A stretch of DNA of 64,000 nucleotides from Triplophysa rosa (Eukaryota > Chordata > Actinopteri > Cypriniformes > Nemacheilidae): the NCBI RefSeq assembly GCF_024868665.1, contig NC_079898.1, positions 24,576,735-24,640,734 on the forward strand. Direction: 5' to 3'. Position numbers and translations under genes: made by a program. The notes beneath the pieces are model-generated. The model ran no database searches. It worked only from the letters and a program-made list of their open reading frames with translations, and was not told where the DNA came from. Within the stretch, counting starts at the first letter, position 1, and each line of letters opens with the position of its first letter. Below, piece by piece: positions 50,994 to 63,940 of this stretch.

Positions 50994-51581
50994 TGTCATG
51001 GCTCTGCTTCATTTAGTCATGTTTTTCTTGGTCCTGTAGCAGAGTCATGACAAAGCCTTTGGTTATGTGTGGAGAGAAACATATTGTTGTCCTTTTGACA
51101 ATAATATACGTTCTCTCCAGTGTCTCGTCTCTGTTCCCGCCATCTCGTTTCCTCGTTATCTTTCCCTGAGTGTTTAATTACCCACACTGCCCCGTGTCGT
51201 TATCCTTTGTCTGTCTTCCCTATATAATACCCTCATGTTTCATTGTCCTGTGTCAGTCATTACGTATGTTATGTGCTGCTTCGTGTCATCGTCTTGCCTT
51301 GTCCTGTCATCTGTTCCTCAAGAGTGAGTTTGTTTGTTCTACCCTGTATTGTTTGTATTAGATGTTTGGTGGTGTCGTTTAAGTTTAGTTTTGCTTTTCT
51401 TGTTTTCATTTTGCCACCTCGTGGGAAGTCTTTGTTTTCTGTTTGTTTCTTAGTTTAGTTCCTGATTTATACCCCCTCGTGGGTTTTTGTTTTGTGTTTT
51501 TTGTAAAATAAAGTCATTTGTTAACCCCTTCATCCCCGCTGCCTGCAATTGGGTTCTTTCCTGCGTTTTCGTGACGTGACA
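50994..51581 (+). repeat. Right LTR
   Basis: A direct copy of the left LTR from TGTCATGG through CTATATAATA and AATAAA to CGTGACGTGACA. The terminal GTGAC is duplicated relative to the left LTR. It lacks the AATTAATTAA insertion present in the left copy. Confidence 0.9.
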
Positions 51582-52552
51582 GTACAGTACAGTTAAATGT
51601 AGGTTGTGTATCGTTACATCACATTGCAATATTTTACTTTTTCAATCACTTTTTATAAGTTCTCTGTACTGAGCAATTTCAATAATTTTGTGTATTAATC
51701 TTACATTGTAACTGGAATGAACACGATAGACAATGAAATGACTTTTTAGTTGAAATTGCATGCATGGGAATTAATCGTCAGACAGAATGTCATCATCGTG
51801 ACAGCTCTAGTCGTAGTGTTTAGCTTGTAGTGAGTGAGATAGTCAAGAAGGTAGATCTCAATCAAACGCTTGATCCAAAGTGTAGATTGTGGATGCGCTT
51901 TCTCAGCGTGGCAGATGTTTTTACAGCGTTGTGGTTAGTCAAGGAAAGCTAACACAAAAGAAGGGAATCGTCTCGGTGCGGGTTCAAGTGTGCTTTGCAG
52001 AGAACACTATGCTGAATTCTGCATCATTTGTGTCACACAAAGCTTCGTGACAATAGTCTCAGGTCTGGTTTCCGCCACTGTGATATGTGCTGTTGCGTAG
52101 GTGTGGAAACATCTCTCTCTCTCTCCTCAACATTAATGCAACTTTTCACAAATGATTTTAAAAATAAGATTTGTTAGTTACTCTTGCAATGCTGCACAAA
52201 ACACAGTGTGGTTTACTGTATATTTAGGTAGATAATTTCGGCATTCACAATATTTCTTTATTTTTGTTTTCGCTAAATGAAGGTCGTTCCACATGCGTAA
52301 ACGCAAAATAAAATAGTTTACACATGTTAATGGATATGCATCTTGTGCCAGTGGTCATTTTATAAAATATTTCCGTTAGGTATCTTTTTTATAATTTGGT
52401 AAAGAAACATGTATTTTGTTGCAGGTGCTTATAACATTACTTCCAATTTTGTGTGGACTTTACTCACTTTTGGTGCTCGGTAAGTTCCTTTATGTGTAAC
52501 TCAGGGAGACTGTGTGTGTTTATGTAAATTAAAAGCGTGTGTTAGTGTAGGA

Positions 52553-52577
52553 GGTGTGTGTGTGTGTGTGTGTGTGT
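52553..52577. repeat. (TG)n microsatellite
   Basis: An uninterrupted TG run of about 12 units; the adjacent sequence is also TG-biased. Confidence 0.9.
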
Positions 52578-52777
52578 TGGTGTGTTTGTTTAGGTGTTTG
52601 TCAGTTTCATATGGGGTGTGTCTTGTCAGTAAATGCGATTGTGTGTCTTACTTTTTACAGGAGCTGTGTGTTTGATGTGTGTGAGGTGTTTGGTGTGAGA
52701 TTTGACATTTTTGACAGGTGTCCATATAAGGAGCACTATCCCTTACACTGTAGTAACGTTGACCAGCTACTGACAAA

Positions 52778-53004
52778 ATAATAATTCGGTCAACATTTAT
52801 TCACCATCATGTTGTTCAAGACCTGTTTGACTTTCTTTCTTCTGCAAAACACATGAGTCTGTTTTCTGTTCATACAATGAAAGTTTATGGAGGCCAATGT
52901 TGTTATCAATGTGGTTATCAATGTGAAATCTTGTTTTGTGTTCTGCAGAAGAATGAAACGTCATACATGTTTGGAAAGACATGATGTTCAGTAAATGATG
53001 AATT
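52778..53004. mobile_element. Angel-like MITE variant, diverged
   Basis: ATAATTCGGTCAACATTTAT, TTCACCATCATGTTGTTCAA, TTCTTTCTTCTGCAAAACAC and TGTGTTCTGCAGAAGAATG follow the family order. Both ends are worn. Confidence 0.5.
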
Positions 53005-53844
53005 TGTTGTAGCAATAAACAAAACGTCTTGTTTTCTAAGTGAAAAATACTTACCTGACACAGTTTTCTCATTGGTTTGTTCATATTGTTTATAGTGCAG
53101 TATAGTGGAGAAGTGAGTGTCTGCAGGAGAGGTGACGACTAGAGAACTGCAATCAGTTTGAGAGCTGTACCGTAGGAGGTTGAAAGGGCCCAAATGCTCC
53201 TGTGGGCTCTGTGATTGGGGCCACAGTAGAGGTTTGTGGCTCTGTATTATAAAGCAAAGGAAATCAAACCATATCAAATACACTCACACACACCATACGA
53301 GCAACATTGACAGAAGGTTCTGTTTCTGCAGGTTTTAACACGGATTCATGGTTCATTGCTCAAGCGTGTCGCCAGAGATTTGATCTATGATGCATGACAA
53401 ATGTCTCTGAAATAAATGTTCATGCTTAAATCAGAACTTTTATAGTTGTTAAGATGTAATTTGGTAAACGTGAGCTGTCTTCTGTAGTAGCATCTTTACT
53501 GTAATGGAGTTAAGTAAAGGACATATTTCGATTGATCAACATAGGCAGCAATTTCTTCACTTTGGCATGGAGAGCCAACAAACCTTAACAATGTATTACA
53601 AACCAGTGTAGACATCCTCGATCCCACAAACCAGTGGGTGTCTATTGTTGGCAAGATATGACGCAATGCATGGAGGTTTGTGACACGAGTAAATATACAC
53701 CGGATAGCCTAAAAATGAATTCAGTTATACTTTTTTTTTATTGTTCTCATTTGGCTTTATGGACAAAAACTGCACACTGAACTTTGGAATGACACGAGGA
53801 CGAACAAATACCCACAGATCTTTCTTTTTTTAGTGGGCAGTTAA

Positions 53845-54406
53845 AGGGGTCATATGACGCGAACACGTGTTTTTCTGTGTCTTTGGTGTGTTATAAGTTG
53901 CCCATGCATGTATTAGACACGTGAAATTGCACAAATGAAAGTGTGGGAACAAAAGATGCGTTCTATGTAAAAGCGAATGCTCACCCAGACCTGCCTGAAA
54001 CGCCTCGTGTAACCACACCCCCACAAATCTACGTCAGTTGGTGGTCTGATTTGACTAAGACCGCCCAAATGTATACTCAAGTAAGGTGGGCGTACCTGTC
54101 AGTACAATTGAAGAGGAACCTGATGTTCCAAATATGGTAAGAGGCGTTACATTTCCCTCACACGCTTGCAGTATTCCACCAATCACTACGCACCGGTTAA
54201 CTGGCCAATCATAGCACACCTCGCTTTTCAGAGCCATGAGCTTTGTATAAAAATCTGCGCGTTTCAGAGAGGCGGGGCAAAGAGGAGATACAAACATGCA
54301 CGGGATGTGGAAAATACAGCATTTTTGAACCTTATATCGTGTATACGCATTGCATTACATCTAAAACAAACCATAATATTTGTTTCAGCCGTGTCATATC
54401 ACCCCT
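53845..54406 (-). mobile_element. TTAA-flanked MITE, copy 2 (opposite orientation)
   Basis: AGGGGTCATATGACGC at the left and (inverted) AGGGGTGATATGACAC at the right, flanked by TTAA at 53841-53844 and 54407-54410. It is the reverse complement of the 26344-26875 element; for example GGTTAACTGGCCAATCATAG here is matched there in the other direction. The two copies are 27 kb apart. Confidence 0.8.
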
Positions 54407-54409
54407 TTA

Positions 54410-54515
54410 ATTGGTCAACCAGCCTCACCAAACTGGTGCACCGCATACGTTTACTGGTCCACCAGTAGGACCAGCAGCAAACCAGCACATACTGGCCTTC
54501 ACCGGTATGGAAATC
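54410..54515. mobile_element. ACCAGC-rich fold-back repeat fragment
   Basis: TTGGTCAACCAGCCTCACCA, CTGGTCCACCAGTAGGACC and AAACCAGCACATACTGGCC show the same inverted GACCAG/CTGGTC pattern as the element at 43546. It abuts the TTAA MITE copy 2. Confidence 0.5.
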
Positions 54516-56198
54516 TGCGATCTTTTCAGCAAAGAGGGTCAATTTCATTCTCTATTCCTGTTTTGTTTTTCCATATGCAGTCAAAACCTCGCTGTTAAAT
54601 AAGCCATATCTACAAGTCATGGAAAATCATCTCGGCACTATTTGATGTCAATGTGATACTTTTAATCGTAGGTTCAGTGGACAGATGTTATCACAGGACG
54701 TGTGACTCACAGAAACATCATTCTTCAGTAGCGTTCAGATGGATGCCAAATTTACTCACACTCATTTGCTGGAAACGGTCGAAAGAGTCTGTGAGTCATA
54801 ATTGTAATGAGTGAAGCTTTCCAAAATGCTAAGAGCATGTAATATTCTCAGATAACAAGAAAAACATGTGCACACATCATGTTTTCAAACTAGACATCTC
54901 GAACACACTGATGCTGATCCTGCAATAAAATAAACATGGCGGTTTCTCTAAAGTGTGGCCGGTACAGAGTACAGATTCAGTTCGGTACCCCGTGTATTCT
55001 CACCATATATTTCTTCCTTGAAGCCGGCCACGATGACAATATTGGTTTGTGCAAATTTCGGTTTGGTTGAGCAGGGCTTTTTCTGCATTTAACACATGCA
55101 TCGTTTATTAGACTTTGATGACTGAAACAGCAGGACGGAAAAACATCGCATGCAAACGTTGCATAAGTTAGAAAAACTGAATAGCGAAACATAGACAGTA
55201 AACACCCCATCAAGCACCTGACGTCTGCTGCTGTGTGATCGAGATGGAATCGAGAGGGTCGGTATCAGTCGCTTCCTGTTTTTTTGCAGAGTGCAGACAT
55301 ATTTCACAGATGATTTTGCGAAAATAAGGCGGCGAACAATACGTGTTTTATAAGATCGTCAGACAAGCGTGTGTGTGGCCTGTGATTGCCGCAGCAGAAG
55401 TGAGAAACAGTTTACCGTTGCAATAGTGCTGCTTCCGGTCTGAATGGGGGAAACTAACAGCGTCTGGCTGCTGGATTGTCACGCAAAGGCTCGGCTAATC
55501 ATCGCAGCGCCGTTGGGCCCTCAGACGCAGAAACAGGAAGTAAGCAGGCGACAGAGGAAGTTGTTGGTTTTTTGATGGCCATTGCGGTGGTTTTGAGACT
55601 TCTCTCACAGAAGGAGGGGGCGGTCAGTTGTTTGGCGTGGGAAAGGACAAAACGGTGCTGTTTATCATTGGAGAAATATCATTTTTGACAGAGAGCGAAT
55701 TGACATTATGCACTCACTTACTGCCCTCTCCAGCAAGATTCAATGAAAATAAAATGGGTGGTTGCAAACAGATAGACATGACATTTGGAAAATGTTCTCT
55801 TTGTTGTTAAACAACGAAATCTGATTTTGACAGTTAGAATATCATTTATTATTCGCTCACGTTTGTATTGTTGCGTATGGTTCCATATGCTCTTGTCTTT
55901 CTTTGCTCAAAGGGACATAAGTGTTCATTTGGCTACAGTACAGTATAGTAGTGTTAAGTCAAACAAACCATTAATAGTAAGAGAAAAGCTCATCATTGCA
56001 ATGTTTACAGTTATTCAACAAAGTTGGAAAATGAAACAAACGGATACTATTAAAATGACACTAGCGGAAAAACTACATTATAACTTATAACAGTCACCGT
56101 CCTGCCCTGTGATATCTCATCTCAGAATCCCGACAGAACAGACACACTGTTCTTTAATTTCAGTCATTTTTGTTTGTAAAAAATATTGTCTTTATAAA

Positions 56199-56222
56199 AT
56201 ATATATATATATATATATATAT
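56199..56222. repeat. (AT)n microsatellite
   Basis: An AT alternation of about 12 units ending in TTTGG. Confidence 0.9.
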
Positions 56223-58127
56223 TTGGAAATAAAAATAAAATATCTCCATTTGGTGCTTTTGGGGATAATATAGGCCTACACGTTTTTTTAGATATGTATT
56301 CTGTAGAAGTCTTGCTTGTGTTTCGGAACACTAAAAAGAGACAGAACCTTTTTAATTCATCAGCACACAAAACAGTTTTTACTTAACGTTGTAATTTCAT
56401 TTAGGCGTAAGTATAATATCTCAATCTGAGCATATATTTTCAGGAATGAACATGAATGAATTAACATAAAATGAATATTTTAAATCCAAAATGTCCTCTT
56501 TTAGAGTATAAGTTAGTAAACAATGCACTGACAAAAACAATTGTATTTGTATTAACTAACTTTATTGTTTACAAGAATCTTCATTTCACAAGGTGAATCA
56601 TTCCTTCTCATTTTTATTGAGTGTCTATCTTTAGGTTTTTGTTTTTAGAATGATTAGTGATGTCAGACACTTCGAGTCCTCCTAGAGTCCTGACCTTAGA
56701 GTTGAAGTCAGACAGAAAGTATTGAGAAAAAGGTAATGTAATTTCACAAGTGGTAAGAACGTATCACTGATATCACCCACAATAACCCGATCCCGGCAGC
56801 GTTTGCCACACACTCAAGCAGATGAGCCCTGTGGTGACCCGTCGACAGATTCGAGATCATGTAGTGGCTGCAGTTGGGTTCTTAAAAGCCACTCTCCATG
56901 ATTTCATTCGCTTGAAGAGGAAGAAAGAGAGGCCCTTACCTCATCGTTGTGATGAGGTTTTCAATGTGTTTACAGAGATGTGGAAAGCCTGCTGTTGGTG
57001 AGGGTAACTGCCACAAACCAAGGTGAGGCGGCTTCTCAAAACACTTTCAGATAAGACGTACAGGGATTGCCTTAGCTAACCATAAAAGACTTACAGTGTG
57101 ATACGACATTAAAACAACCATCGAATGTAAGGATGGTTTGGAGCCTGCCAACCACTCGCCTCTGAAACGAGAACATCATGTTCCTCTGCCTTCTTTAGCA
57201 CAAGATGGCTTTAACGGCATAGTTTTCCTTCCCGTTGAAATTGAACATTGGGTGAGACGGATTGATTTTTTGTCACTCTTAAAAATACTGCGTGGTTTCT
57301 GCCCACGGTGCGCTGGTACAGAGCATTTTTCTGGACAGAAATGTGTACCCGACTCTACGTGCGCAGTGAGTCGAGAGTCTTTTTCATCCAGAAGAATGTA
57401 AATTTTAAAAGCATCTGTTTGCTAGACATCAAGTAATGCATGCAAATATCCTCAGAGCTACCAGACGTGGCATAAATCCACAAGTTTAATTTCACGTGAT
57501 CTGCCGTGTTCAATTACTTGGGCCGTGATTTTGACTATATTCAAATCTGTAATATCAAATAACTAGCGCTGGGACTGATTTCATAATACACAGGTTACAG
57601 CACGATGTGTTATTGGGACCAAAGGTTTTAATGGCTTTGACCTGCTGATAGTGAGCTCGAGCTGAGGTTTTCAGAGTCTGGACTCAGTTTCCCGAGTTCG
57701 GAAAAACGAATGACAATTGATCGTTATCAAGTTTTAAAAGACAGAGAGAGAGACAGGGTTGTCCTGCCCACTGCCTGACCACTGCGGCCTGGCTGGAGAG
57801 AGACCGGCTCAGGCAGAGTTTCATAGACTCGATGTATATTAAACCCAAGATGGAATTTCATACACTGATGATGGCTGTCCTGCATCAATCCAGTGAAGTA
57901 TCTCTACTTTCAGTCTCTTTCCCCTTCATCTCTTTCTCTCTCGCTCCCTGACACCATCCGTCTTTTTTCACGTCTCCGGTTTGCTTATAAAAATATCCCG
58001 TTGTGTCATTCTAACTGAGATCGTGACATCAGTGTATAGTTTAGGTTTCAAAAGACACATTATGTGTATTAAATTTTGCTGCATACTAGTGCATAGGATT
58101 TTCCACGTCAAATGTTTTTTTTGGAAA

Positions 58128-58435
58128 TAAGTTCAAAAACCGTAAAATTACAGAAAAAGACTGCAAATTTACAAGAAAAACAGGGGGAAAGTTATTTTAC
58201 AGTTTATTTCTGGCGCCCCAGCTGCGGACAGTTTTTTTTAACAAGATTTCTTTTTTTACAGTTTATTTTTAAAACACGGTCAAAAACTATACAATTACAG
58301 AACAAGAGAACACATTTACAAGAAAAATGGGGACAACTATTTAATATACAGTATATCCTTGTATCCTATAATTTTACAGAAGAAAAAAATATTTTACGGT
58401 ATATTTCAGTTTTTCTACGGATTTTTTTACAGTGT
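58128..58435. repeat. Duplicated repeat with CAAAAAC...AATTACAG motif
   Basis: Two related units of about 130 bp (58128 and 58260 onward) share CAAAAACCGTAAAATTACAG / CAAAAACTATACAATTACAG, followed by AAATTTACAAGAAAAA-type and TTTTTTTACAGT segments. The pattern matches a common fish repeat ending in TTTTTTTACAGTG. Confidence 0.6.
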
Positions 58436-58469
58436 TGTTAAAAAAGCAGTCGCCTGTAAACAAGCCCAA

Positions 58470-58630
58470 GTTGGTTACATGGTGCACCAGCCTGGCCAAG
58501 CAGTCTAAATTAATCTGGTTTTATGATTTAGATGGATTTTGGGCACATGTAAAGTGGTCAGACTGAAAGACCAATTGGTCAACCAGCTTGGTTGGACAAT
58601 AGACCAGTTAAACCTTCGACTGGTTTCACT
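58470..58630. mobile_element. ACCAGC/GCTGGT fold-back repeat, diverged
   Basis: GGTGCACCAGCCTGGCCAAG, GTGGTCAGACTGAAAGACC and GGTCAACCAGCTTGGTTGG show the same motif vocabulary as 43546 and 54410. Boundaries are poorly defined. Confidence 0.45.
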
Positions 58631-60330
58631 TTTTACTTTGTACAAAGAAAATGTTATCACTCTTTTATAGCTCAGGAGGATTTAAGGTGTTTCAATCAAG
58701 TGTTAACTTAGTCTCAGACGTTTCTCCTAAAATTGCTTTGGAGGAATACAAACAGAAGCAAAAAAGTCAATTGTTCAAATACACGAAGAGTATGGAGGTG
58801 TAAAATGAATGAAAAGTAAAATAAACTGGATTTGGGTAAATTTGAAGAGAAATGTTTGAGGTCCTATTGAGATCTTCAATAATATTATCTTTTGATTGCA
58901 GACTTGACAAATCCGAGCTCAGTTTGACACATTGTTGATATCTCTTCGGAAACTTGAATGGAGACATTTGTGAGATGTTTGGCTCTTCTGCTCAGGAGAA
59001 ATATGTGAGATGCAAGAGACCAAAACTTCCATTTGTTCTGTGTTTAATATCGCAGATGTTGCGGCAAAATTACTGAAATATTAAAGAGATCTCATCTGTG
59101 ATTTTTCCTTCTCGCAAAAATGCGTGAGCATTTGATGCCTCCGAACATAACACCTTATGTAGGCAGGACGGTTTCGGAAAAGAGTCAGAGTCTTTCAGTT
59201 TGTTTGAGTTTACACTCGTGTAAAATATCTGTAGGATGTATTTTCTCAAGATTTGTTTGTTTTCAATGTCAGGTTAAAAAATACAACCCTGAGATATATA
59301 AGCTGTGTTTCTATAGATCTCTGTCGAGCGTGCAGCGTGTGATAATGGCAGTGTGGTGAGCAGTCGGCTGTTTCCTTCTCTGCCGCTCTACCGAGGCCAC
59401 ACCTGCCACACAACTCTCAGCCAGCATGGCTGACCGAGCATGCCACCGGGGTCTGGCTGCATACGGGCGGATCCGGCGGTGCGATGCCTGCGGGCCCCAC
59501 AGATGTGATTTGAGGCCTGAAGCGAAAGAAGAAAAACCACTGCGTACATCCCAGCGACGGCCATGGCACACTCGCAGATGAAAGGGAGAGGAGGGCTGAC
59601 AACTGCCGTGCAGTTTTATTTGGTGAAAATGTAGCTAGAAAGTAAAAAAGTCTTTTTTTAATGTTGAGATGAGTGTACTGTACAATTTCTTTTGAAGCTG
59701 CACTTTTGTGTCGCTTGTTATTGCGTCAAACTCCAGCATGCACTTACCAATAATAGCTCCGGTTCTTCTGATGTTGTGCAGACCACACAAATTGATTTCC
59801 ATTTTCACTCAACATATTGTTCCCAGTGACACTCTGAGGGGCCTTTTTAAAGGTCAACCTGCTCTCATGTGACCTGTGGTTGAACATCGCACTACACTGG
59901 AAAAACCCAGCAAGAGCAGCACTCTCACAGATCGGGTTGGGGGACCTTCTGAAGTGTGCTGTACTCTGAGAGCAAGTCTAGATATGAGTCACCGCACGCC
60001 GACATGTGAAAGATGCTTTCATAGAGAAACTAATACATACAGTTGTACATACCTGCAGGAAGTCCTACGTCACCTGCTCGCATCAATCTCACAGGATTTT
60101 TTGTGTTCGTCTCCTGACTCTTTTTTTTTTACTGTAGTGTTGTTGCGTGGCCACAGTACTTTTTCAACTGAACAACAAGATTTCTCATGTAGATATATTC
60201 AGAAATCTATAAAGACAGCCATCGAAGTGATTACTAATAACCACCAGTGAGTTTTGAATCACATTCCACTGACACAATTTGATTGATGGAAACAAAACCA
60301 GAAAAAATCAGAACAGGTGTCTATGTGAGA

Positions 60331-60742
60331 CCCAGATCATTACTGCTGATCGCAGTGATCATTATTCCTGATCCTCATTATGGTGATTTTATATTCCGAG
60401 CAAAACTTTAAATCATTTTAATTGACTCTAATCATCACTATCCTTCATTATTTCTTCTGTTTGCAGTGATTTTTACATTGATTGATTAACCTTTACACTT
60501 GATTACGGTGATCTTTAAACTTGATTTGATTTACTTGATTGCAGTGATCCTTATCTCTGATTGCAGTGAAATTAACATTGATTACGCAGACGTTTCCGTT
60601 TGATTGCAGTGATCCTTCTCCAGTGATCATGATCATTAGGCTTGGTTGCAGTGATTATTATTTTTATGTGCAGTGGTCCTTCCTCATTACTCCAGTGATC
60701 ATTTTGTTTGATTGCAGTGATCATTACACATTCCAGTGATTT
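60331..60742. repeat. Degenerate tandem array built on GATTGCAGTGATCATTA
   Basis: TTGATTGCAGTGATCCTTA-type units recur about every 20-30 bp with interruptions and substitutions (GATCGCAGTGATC, GGTTGCAGTGATTATTA). There are at least ten recognisable units, plus an isolated one near 61542. The core GCAGTGATC is better conserved than the spacers. Confidence 0.7.
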
Positions 60743-60792
60743 TTTTTCTGAAACCTGTTTCAATCTTTAAGGCAAGCTCAAACTGGCTTTTG

Positions 60793-61107
60793 CGCTGCAA
60801 AAAAACATATTTAATATCTACACATTCTTAAATCAAGATACATTAACAAAATATTTAGTCTTGTTTCGTGAATGAAAATATGAGAATTAAGTATGTGTAT
60901 GTTTAAAACAAGTAAACAAGCAAATTTAGCCTACTTTTACCTTTTTCTTAAGTCCCAATTCCAGTTTATTTTTCTTACCCCATTAGCAGATTTTGTGCCT
61001 GTTTCTTTTTTTATTTCATAAAACAACACTAAATATCTTTGGTCACTTTCCTGATTTAAGAAAACAAGACGAAATGCTTAGTAAGAAATGTAATTTTTGC
61101 AGTGTGG
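60793..61107. mobile_element. Fold-back MITE with CTGCAAAAA ends
   Basis: The left GCTGCAAAAAAACATATTTA and the right end (inverted CACTGCAAAAATTACATTTC) enclose AAGACTAAAT / ATTTAGTCTTGTTT-type arms and a TTACCCCATTAGCAGATTTTG core. Fragments of the same family recur at 61195-61330 and 62395-62655. Confidence 0.6.
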
Positions 61108-63939
61108 CTGAACTTTTGCGGTCGGCAATGCTTGTGCTGCAAAAAGTAAATTTCCTAGTATTATATCCTGGCTTCACAGATATCTGCCAGTAGGGTAAAA
61201 TAATTTACTTGAATTAAGTACTTAATAATGAGGTAAAACTTAATTCAAGTTTATTTTTCTTACTCCACTGACAGATAGTTTTGCCTGTTTTAAGCATAGA
61301 CTTAATTTTTATATTTATTTATTATAGGATTCAGAAACAGACCTTTTGATTAATTAACTTAGGATAGTTATACTGCAAAACGTTTTGCGGTATGTTTGAT
61401 ATTATTGCCACATGATCTCATAGTTTGTACGATGCAGTGGCAATGTGTAACTAATTGTTGTGTAGTGTGAGCACCACGGTGAATCAAATTTGTCTTGTTG
61501 CATGAGCTTGTGTTTACCTGCTGGTTGCTATAATCTTTAATTCTGATCGCAGTGATCATGACATTTGACTGTACTCATCATTAGTCTACTCCTGGAAATG
61601 TCTGCTGCACTAAACCCTCAGCGATTGACTTTTAGAGGCCTGGTTAAAAGACACAAAACCAGTCCGAGCTTTTAGACCTGGCCAAAGGAAAACCACCACT
61701 CTTTAGCAATGAATATTTTACCCTCCTGATCGCTCAGAGTGACCACAGGCTGCGTTAAGAGTTATTGGCCAGAAGCAGAGAGGGCACTTAACAAATGATA
61801 ATGCCCATTTCTATCAGAAAGAAGAGACACGGCCAGCAGCTGAGAGCCACCGTGGTCAAACCCAAACCACGGAGACCAGCTCTGACCACACACTGCATAG
61901 ACACAACAATACACACATACACACACAATAAGAGAAGTGGACGTGCATGGCTAAAACAATGCATATAGGAGTGTGTACATTTATGCGTGTTCTGTTTCTT
62001 TTATCGTTGTTCTCGTTCTTTCCAGGAGACACAAGAAAGCATCAGTCACACATAATGACAGCTGTCAATAACATCTGTGAATTTGTTGTAATGCACGGAC
62101 AGTCTTACGACCATCTTTCTGACCACTTCCTCCATCATCATGCAGAGAACGACCCGTCACTGCCCACAAATGCACTGGGCCAAACAATCCCTGCAAACGA
62201 CAGACAAGCTCATTTAAACATCATTCATTTTACATGAACGCCATAAATGTACTGAATTAACCATCATCATGAGAAACTCTAGTTAAAACACTGAACATTT
62301 AAGTATCACGTTGATATTTTGGGGGGAAACTGATTTTGAACTAAATTTAAGCTTGATCACACAGCATATTTTTTCCCTTCGTTTCCAGTTCAAATGTCTG
62401 AAAAAGTCAAGAAGATGCAATTACTTAAGAAACAAAATTATTTAAGGTGTTTAGTCTAGTTTTATAGTAAAATGTGTATAAAAATTAAGTCTGTTTTTGC
62501 TTAAAACTTTTTTTTAACCCCATTGGCAGATCTGCTTATTTTGAGCATGAACTAAATTTTCAGAAAAACAAGACTTAATATACGATGTCATTTAGCTTGT
62601 CAAGTACGTCTTAATTGAATCATTTTTAGACATTTGCATTGCAAAACAAGCTGAACAAAATTAATTGTTTTTTATTTGGTTATGGTTTCACAAATTAAAT
62701 TTTAATTTAAATGATAAATGTTCACATCTAACATCATCTGATTAGTGTAAAAAAAATTCTGAAACTTTTGTAAACTTTAGTGTGTTTTCGTCGACCCCAC
62801 GCTGGTTTTAATTAGGGCTTCGATTTGTGAAATATAAAAGCTTATCGTTGTGAATCGAACAAATATTTCTTCACTTTTAACCAAAACCAAAAGTTACAGT
62901 TTGCAGCTATAAGTCAGAGAAACATTGATCAAATAGAAAACACAGTAGCATTGGGGGTCTCCAGTAAATCTCAACAGAACGTGAGAGTTGAATCTATAAA
63001 ACAAACATAATAACTTTAGAAACTACTTAGGACATTTCCCATAACGTTTCTTCCATTAGATATGTTGTGAACCATCAACTAAACTTTTCCCTCTTTCTTT
63101 TGCAGTTCGTCATGAGCTTGAGATCGTTTTCCAGCTCTCCATTCGCAAACTGATCTAAAGATTTCACCGTCCCGCCTGTGAAACACAGAAGACGTTTTGG
63201 AGTTCCACGGCCGCCTGTAGACAAATTCAGATATCGATCGACGGGATAAGAGATCTGATTGTTCGAGAGGTCGCCATAGTAATTTAGTTTACAGCTCAGT
63301 AGTTTGGAGACAGGGATAGCAATGATAGCCCTGCCTGATTGAATTTGCAACTCGAGGGGGATTTTTAACGTGAGGTAATTGCTGACAGGCAGTGGGTCAG
63401 ACAGCCTTCGGCCCAATCAAGCCGTATCAGATGTCACAGTAACATTTCACGGCCCCAGAGAGGAAAATAGAGTTGTGCGCGTCTGTGCATGTGTGTGTGA
63501 TAGATTTCTTTCTCTCGCGCGCGCGCACACACATTCAGATAATGTATCAGCTGTGCTTTGCATTTAAATTTGTCAACTTTGAGTTTCAGAGGTCAAAGGT
63601 CAGGCGTTAGCATCAACTGTAGCACATCAACGCATGAGGGATGCTTTATATTAGCCGACTTGTACGTGCGCAGGGTGAAATGAGTTACAGACTGCAGTGA
63701 TTCTCACATCTAAAGGCTTTTCACACCAGACCTGCGCTGTGTTTGAGATTCAATGTTGAGATCGGTTTACTGGTGATGATGATGAAGAGTTTGCGTGATG
63801 ATGATAATGAGGTTGCGTGCGTGTGTTGATTATGAGCGTGTGTTCCCACTTGACTAAAATATATTGTGTGTGATGCGATGCTGTTTTGTGACCAGCTTAG
63901 TTCATGACTACGACATTGTTGTCAAAGCATGAAGCTGCT

Positions 63940-63940
<1 letters not shown>

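Larger units (their letters stand above)
49073..51581 (+). mobile_element. Non-autonomous LTR retrotransposon with gag-like ORF
   Basis: Two direct LTRs (49073-49687 and 50994-51581) enclose 1.3 kb. A polypurine tract (AAAGGGGGGGCTTC) abuts the right LTR, and a single gag-like ORF is inside. There is no protease, reverse transcriptase, RNase H or integrase, so movement would need a related element's proteins. The LTRs differ by roughly ten substitutions plus a few indels (my count by eye), implying a fairly recent insertion. Flanking DNA repeats AGTACAGTACAG on both sides, so the exact target duplication is ambiguous. No convincing primer-binding site (TGG...) follows the left LTR. Confidence 0.88.

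Noticed and set aside
61947..62237. 96-codon plus-strand ORF with a hydrophobic start resembling a signal peptide
   Set aside because: The hydrophobic run is short and overlaps a polypyrimidine stretch. No family is recognised and the context is intergenic.
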